A stretch of DNA of 64,000 nucleotides from Agrobacterium vitis. GTDB lineage: Bacteria; Pseudomonadota; Alphaproteobacteria; Rhizobiales; Rhizobiaceae. The notes below the pieces were generated by a model, which was given only the letters and a program-made list of their open reading frames with translations, ran no database searches and had not been told where the DNA came from. The stretch spans positions 637,501-701,500 of the forward strand of contig NZ_AP023272.1 of NCBI RefSeq assembly GCF_013426735.1, given 5' to 3'. Shown piece by piece: positions 60,792 to 64,000 of the stretch; position 1 is the stretch's first letter; each line of letters opens with the position of its first letter. The position numbers and the translations under genes are program-made.

Positions 60792-61955
60792 TCAATCCCC
60801 CAGCCGCTGTTCGGCAAGCCTGACCCAGTAGGAAATGCCGTAGGCGATGGCTTCGTCGTTGAAATCATAGGCCGGGTTGTGAAGGCCCGCCGTATTGCCA
60901 TTGCCGATCATGATATAGGCGCCGGGTCTGGCCTTCAGCATGAAGGCGAAGTCTTCGCCTGCCATGGAGGGATCAACGTCGGTGTTAACATTACCTTCGC
61001 CGACGATATCGATGGCGGCGCGGGCGGCATTGTCGGTTTCCTTAGGATGATTGGCCGTGACCGGGCAGGGGCGCTCATAGATCACCTCTGCTTCTGCTCC
61101 ATGGGCGCTGGCGATGCCAGCGACGATTTCGCGGATCCGGCGCTCTGCCATGTCCTGTGTTTCGTCGTCATGGGTGCGCACAGTACCGGTCAGTTCGGCC
61201 TGCTCGGGAATGATGTTGTGGGTCGTTCCTGCCTGAAAGCGGGTGACGGAGACGACGACCGAGCGCACCGGATTGGCGCTGCGCGCCGCGATCAATTGCA
61301 GATTGGTGACGATCTGGGCGCCGATGGCAATCGGATCGATGGCGCGGTGCGGTTCGGCAGCATGGCCGCCACGGCCCTTGATGGTGATGAAGAATTTGTC
61401 CGGAGCGGCCATGATCCCGCCCTTGCGGATCGCGAAGGTGCCAACCGGCATGCCGGGCATGTTGTGCATGCCATAGACTTCGGCGATGTCGAAGCGCTCC
61501 ATCAGGCCGTCTTCCACCATGGCAAGCGCGCCTGCTCCGCCTTCTTCGGCGGGCTGGAAAATTACGGCAACCGAGCCGTTGAAATTACGGTTCTCGGCCA
61601 GATATTTCGCGGCACCCAGCAGCATGGCGGTATGGCCGTCATGGCCACAGGCATGCATGCGGCCATCGGTTTTCGAGGCCCAGGGTTTGCCGGTGATTTC
61701 CTGTAGAGGCAGGGCGTCCATGTCGGCGCGAAGGCCGATCACCCGGCTGCCATCGCCGCGTCCCTTGATCAGACCAACGACGCCGGTGCGCCCTAAACCC
61801 GTCACCACCTCATCGACGCCGAATTCCGTCAGTTTTTCCGCCACGAAGGCAGCCGTCTCATGGACGTCATACAGAATTTCCGGATTCTGGTGCAGATGAT
61901 GGCGCCATTGCCGGACATCGGCTTCCAGTTCTGCGGCGCGGTTCAAGATTGGCAT
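60792..61955 (-). CDS. M20-family amidohydrolase (hippurate/N-acyl amino-acid hydrolase type)
   Basis: 387-residue zinc-dependent amidohydrolase. Metal- and substrate-binding motifs of the peptidase M20 family are present: GLRADMDALPLQE, MHACGHDGHTAML, FQPAEEGGAGALAMV and HNMPGMPVG. The dimerisation-domain block GRGGHAAEPHRAIDP and the final DPSMAGEDFAFML also match. Substrates in the family are N-acyl amino acids, hippurate or indole-acetyl conjugates and cannot be told apart here. The upstream region separates it from a divergent dacA-type gene. No signal peptide, so cytosolic. Confidence 0.9.
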   Translation of the reverse strand: MPILNRAAELEADVRQWRHHLHQNPEILYDVHETAAFVAEKLTEFGVDEVVTGLGRTGVVGLIKGRGDGSRVIGLRADMDALPLQEITGKPWASKTDGRMHACGHDGHTAMLLGAAKYLAENRNFNGSVAVIFQPAEEGGAGALAMVEDGLMERFDIAEVYGMHNMPGMPVGTFAIRKGGIMAAPDKFFITIKGRGGHAAEPHRAIDPIAIGAQIVTNLQLIAARSANPVRSVVVSVTRFQAGTTHNIIPEQAELTGTVRTHDDETQDMAERRIREIVAGIASAHGAEAEVIYERPCPVTANHPKETDNAARAAIDIVGEGNVNTDVDPSMAGEDFAFMLKARPGAYIMIGNGNTAGLHNPAYDFNDEAIAYGISYWVRLAEQRLGD

Positions 61956-62125
61956 CGGTTTTCCTGATCACATGCGTTTGAACCGGGCGGGTCCGGCTCA
62001 TTTATCACTCGGTTGCAATTGACGTTACTGATGGGCTTTGCCATTGGTTCGACATATAGGACATATGGTTGCCCGATGCGAGAGACATTCAGGGTTGCCT
62101 GTCCAGTTTCCGGAAGGAGAAGTCA

Positions 62126-63232
62126 TTGTCTGTGCTGCCTCGCCAGATCCGGCGCGCCTTTGTTGCCGTTGCCTTGTGTGCCGCCATGCTGCCGTCTACG
62201 GTCGCCGCCAACCCCGTGCTGGTGGTGGATGTCAACTCCCTGACGGTGTTGGAGCACCAGGATAGTTTCAAGAAATGGTATCCGGCCTCGCTGACCAAGC
62301 TGATGACGGCCTATACGACGTTCAGGGCGCTGAGAGCCGGCGAAGTGCGTCTGGATAGCGTGGTGACACTGAGTGCCTTTGCAGCGTCGCAAGCGCCGAG
62401 CAAAATGTTTTTCAAGCCCGGCTCGAAAATGACGCTGGACGACGCCTTGAAGATGATGCTGGTGAAATCCGCCAATGACATTGCCATGGCCGTGGCTGAA
62501 AATGTCGGTGGCAGCCAGACGGCGTTCGTTGCTCGGATGAATGCCGAGGCGGCCCGGCTTGGCATGACATCCAGCCATTTCGTCAATCCGAATGGGCTGC
62601 CAGCCCCCGGACAATATTCCACGGCTCGCGATCTTGCGGTGCTGGCCGTGACCATTCGCCGCGAATTTCCTGAATATGCAGGCTATTTCAAGATCGAAGC
62701 GATTGATACCGGCAAAAAGATCTATCCCAATGTCAACATGCTGGTCGGCCGCTTCGATGGGGTCGATGGCATGAAGACCGGTTATATCTGTGCCTCCGGT
62801 TTCAATCAGATCACCTCTGCGACCCGCAATGGCCGCACCCTGATCACCGTGGTTATGGGCGCTGACAGCCTGGCGGCACGCGCCGATATTTCCGCCAATC
62901 TGCTCCAGAAATATTTCGATCGACCCAATGCTCAGGGATCGCGCCTTTCGGCGCTAGGGCCTGACAGCGTTGACGGTTTGAACGCGGTGAATGACGTGTC
63001 TGCCGAAATGTGCTCCACGGAGGCACGCAAGCGGCGCAGCGAAACCCGGGACGAGACCGGCCGGATGAAGCTGCAATCGCCCTATATCCATGAAATGTCC
63101 GCGCCGCCGGTGCCAGTCTTTGCTGGCCTCATCCCCGGCAGTGAGCCGCCGGATCCGCCACCGGCTGCTTCGGGTGCCAAACAGCAGCAGATGGGCGAAG
63201 TTCCCCGCCCCACGCCGCGCCCGCAAATGTAA
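62126..63232 (+). CDS. D-alanyl-D-alanine carboxypeptidase (low-molecular-weight penicillin-binding protein)
   Basis: 368-residue periplasmic serine carboxypeptidase that trims the terminal D-Ala from peptidoglycan pentapeptides. Signal peptide (about 1-27, FVAVALCAAMLPSTVAA), S55-x-x-K58 (ASLTK), S115-A-N117 (KSANDIA) and K217-T-G219 (MKTGYIC) are visible. A proline-rich C-terminal tail (PPDPPPAA ... PRPTPRPQM) replaces the amphipathic membrane-anchor helix of DacA-type enzymes. The start is TTG at 62126, with AAGGAG six bases before it, rather than TTG at 62069. Divergent from the M20 gene. Confidence 0.88.
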   Translation: MSVLPRQIRRAFVAVALCAAMLPSTVAANPVLVVDVNSLTVLEHQDSFKKWYPASLTKLMTAYTTFRALRAGEVRLDSVVTLSAFAASQAPSKMFFKPGSKMTLDDALKMMLVKSANDIAMAVAENVGGSQTAFVARMNAEAARLGMTSSHFVNPNGLPAPGQYSTARDLAVLAVTIRREFPEYAGYFKIEAIDTGKKIYPNVNMLVGRFDGVDGMKTGYICASGFNQITSATRNGRTLITVVMGADSLAARADISANLLQKYFDRPNAQGSRLSALGPDSVDGLNAVNDVSAEMCSTEARKRRSETRDETGRMKLQSPYIHEMSAPPVPVFAGLIPGSEPPDPPPAASGAKQQQMGEVPRPTPRPQM

Positions 63233-63373
63233 TGCGGGGCGCCATTGATAATGGCAGTCCGTGTTTTCTTTTCGAATACCTCAAGCCTTTAATAGATTTG
63301 TAAAATTCGAAATTCTTTCAAGTCGAGGATGCGTGAGCATCTCCCAGCCTTCGTATAAGAAGAGGTCATGACC

Positions 63374-64000
63374 ATGGTTGCCCTTGCCGACCGCATTCCT
63401 GTTTCGATTCTGACCGGCTTTCTCGGCGCAGGAAAATCCACGCTGCTCAACCGGCTGCTGAAAGATCCCGCCATGCGCGACGCGGCGGTGATCATCAATG
63501 AATTTGGCGAAGTGGGGATCGATCACCTCTTGGTCGAAGCCTCCAGCGATTCCATCGTTCAGCTTTCGGATGGGTGCCTATGCTGCACGGTGCGGGGTGA
63601 ATTGATTGATACGCTGGCCGAACTGGTTGATGCCTTGCAGACCGGGCGGATCAAGACCTTGTCGCGGGTGGTGATCGAAACCACCGGATTGGCGGACCCC
63701 GCCCCGGTGATGCAGTCGGTGATGGGACATCCTGTTTTGTCTCAATCGTTTCAGCTGGAAGGGCTTGTCACCGTGATTGATGTGGTCAATGGCGAGAAAA
63801 CTTTGGACAGTTACAGCGAAGCTGTCCGGCAGGTGGCGGTGGCCGACCGGCTGGTGATGACCAAGGCGAGCCTTGCTGATGAAGGTGCCGTCGCAAGGTT
63901 GAAGAGCCGGATTGCCGGGCTGAACCCACGGGCGGTTGTTGTCGATGCGGAAACATCGGCTGCCGGTGAAGCGGTGATCCTGAACAATGGTCTTTATGAT
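63374..64000 (+). CDS. CobW/COG0523 G3E-family GTPase (truncated by the window end)
   Basis: Reading frame open at the window edge (209 codons shown). Walker A at residues 15-23 (GFLGAGKST), the metal-binding CxCC motif C68-L-C70-C71 in GCLCCTV and the ETTGLADPAPV block mark a G3E GTPase, the family of metal chaperones that deliver zinc, cobalt or nickel (CobW, YeiR, HypB relatives). The N/TKxD guanine motif is TKAS (163-166), lacking the Asp. ATG at 63374 has AGAGG eight bases upstream, better spaced than ATG at 63368. The substrate metal is unknown, and the C-terminal domain is missing from view. Confidence 0.88.
   Translation, partial: MVALADRIPVSILTGFLGAGKSTLLNRLLKDPAMRDAAVIINEFGEVGIDHLLVEASSDSIVQLSDGCLCCTVRGELIDTLAELVDALQTGRIKTLSRVVIETTGLADPAPVMQSVMGHPVLSQSFQLEGLVTVIDVVNGEKTLDSYSEAVRQVAVADRLVMTKASLADEGAVARLKSRIAGLNPRAVVVDAETSAAGEAVILNNGLYD

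Overview
This is a dense, roughly 60% GC chromosomal window from an alphaproteobacterium of the Rhizobiaceae, closest in character to Agrobacterium/Allorhizobium/Rhizobium. The grounds are: an F1-only atpHAGDC cluster, 5-aminolevulinate synthase (the Shemin-pathway HemA), a VisN/VisR pair, the rhizobial chemotaxis order (globin-type receptor, STAS protein, cheY1, cheA, cheW, cheR, cheB, cheY2, cheD, cheT, fliF), and a palindromic repeat centred on AACCGGTT of a kind common in rhizobial intergenic DNA. No insertion sequence, prophage, CRISPR array or recognisable genomic island is visible. Almost everything is conserved chromosomal gene content.

Layout. 1-7.3 kb: end of sucD, then sucA, sucB, a MAPEG membrane protein, a LysE-type exporter and lpdA, i.e. 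the 2-oxoglutarate dehydrogenase arm of the TCA cycle with two unrelated membrane genes between sucB and lpdA. 7.4-9.6 kb (minus): xerC and a TraB/GumN protein. 9.9-12.2 kb: a membrane chemoreceptor with a Cache-type sensor. 12.3-15.2 kb: priA and a small membrane protein. 15.4-20.4 kb: F1 ATP synthase atpHAGDC, with a strong hairpin between atpD and atpC and a terminator after atpC. 20.4-21.2 kb: an empty, lower-GC spacer. 21.2-31.7 kb: L-lactate dehydrogenase, an ArsR regulator, a LysR regulator, the NAD-dependent molybdenum formate dehydrogenase operon fdsGBA-fdhD-fdsD, and an oxalate/formate-type MFS transporter. 31.8-34.1 kb (minus): a soluble two-PAS chemoreceptor with its own cheW. 34.8-41.0 kb (minus): tamA and tamB (outer-membrane biogenesis), then a glycine-zipper lipoprotein. 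42.1-46.0 kb: hemA with an FNR/FixK-like box upstream, a serine beta-lactamase-family protein and dxr (minus). 46.2-59.3 kb: the chemotaxis operon, then fliF, visN and visR. 59.4-64.0 kb: an AI-2E family permease (minus), tRNA-Arg(CCT) (minus), an M20 amidohydrolase (minus), a D-Ala-D-Ala carboxypeptidase and the start of a CobW-type GTPase.

The genes form several coherent modules: central carbon and energy metabolism (sucAB, lpdA, atp, ldh, fds), envelope assembly (tamAB, dacA), and motility control (three chemoreceptors, two CheW proteins, a full che phosphorelay with two CheY, and the master regulators VisN/VisR). The most unusual points are: (i) the globin-type receptor that opens the che operon appears to lack the proximal haem histidine and has no ATG start; (ii) a 35-codon single-membrane-span ORF not previously obvious upstream of the che operon; (iii) a perfect 11-bp hairpin between atpD and atpC; (iv) a hairpin in the leader of the oxalate/formate-type transporter; (v) an FNR-type box ahead of hemA; (vi) flagellar genes stopping right after visR. 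I see no convincing wholly undescribed multi-gene system here.
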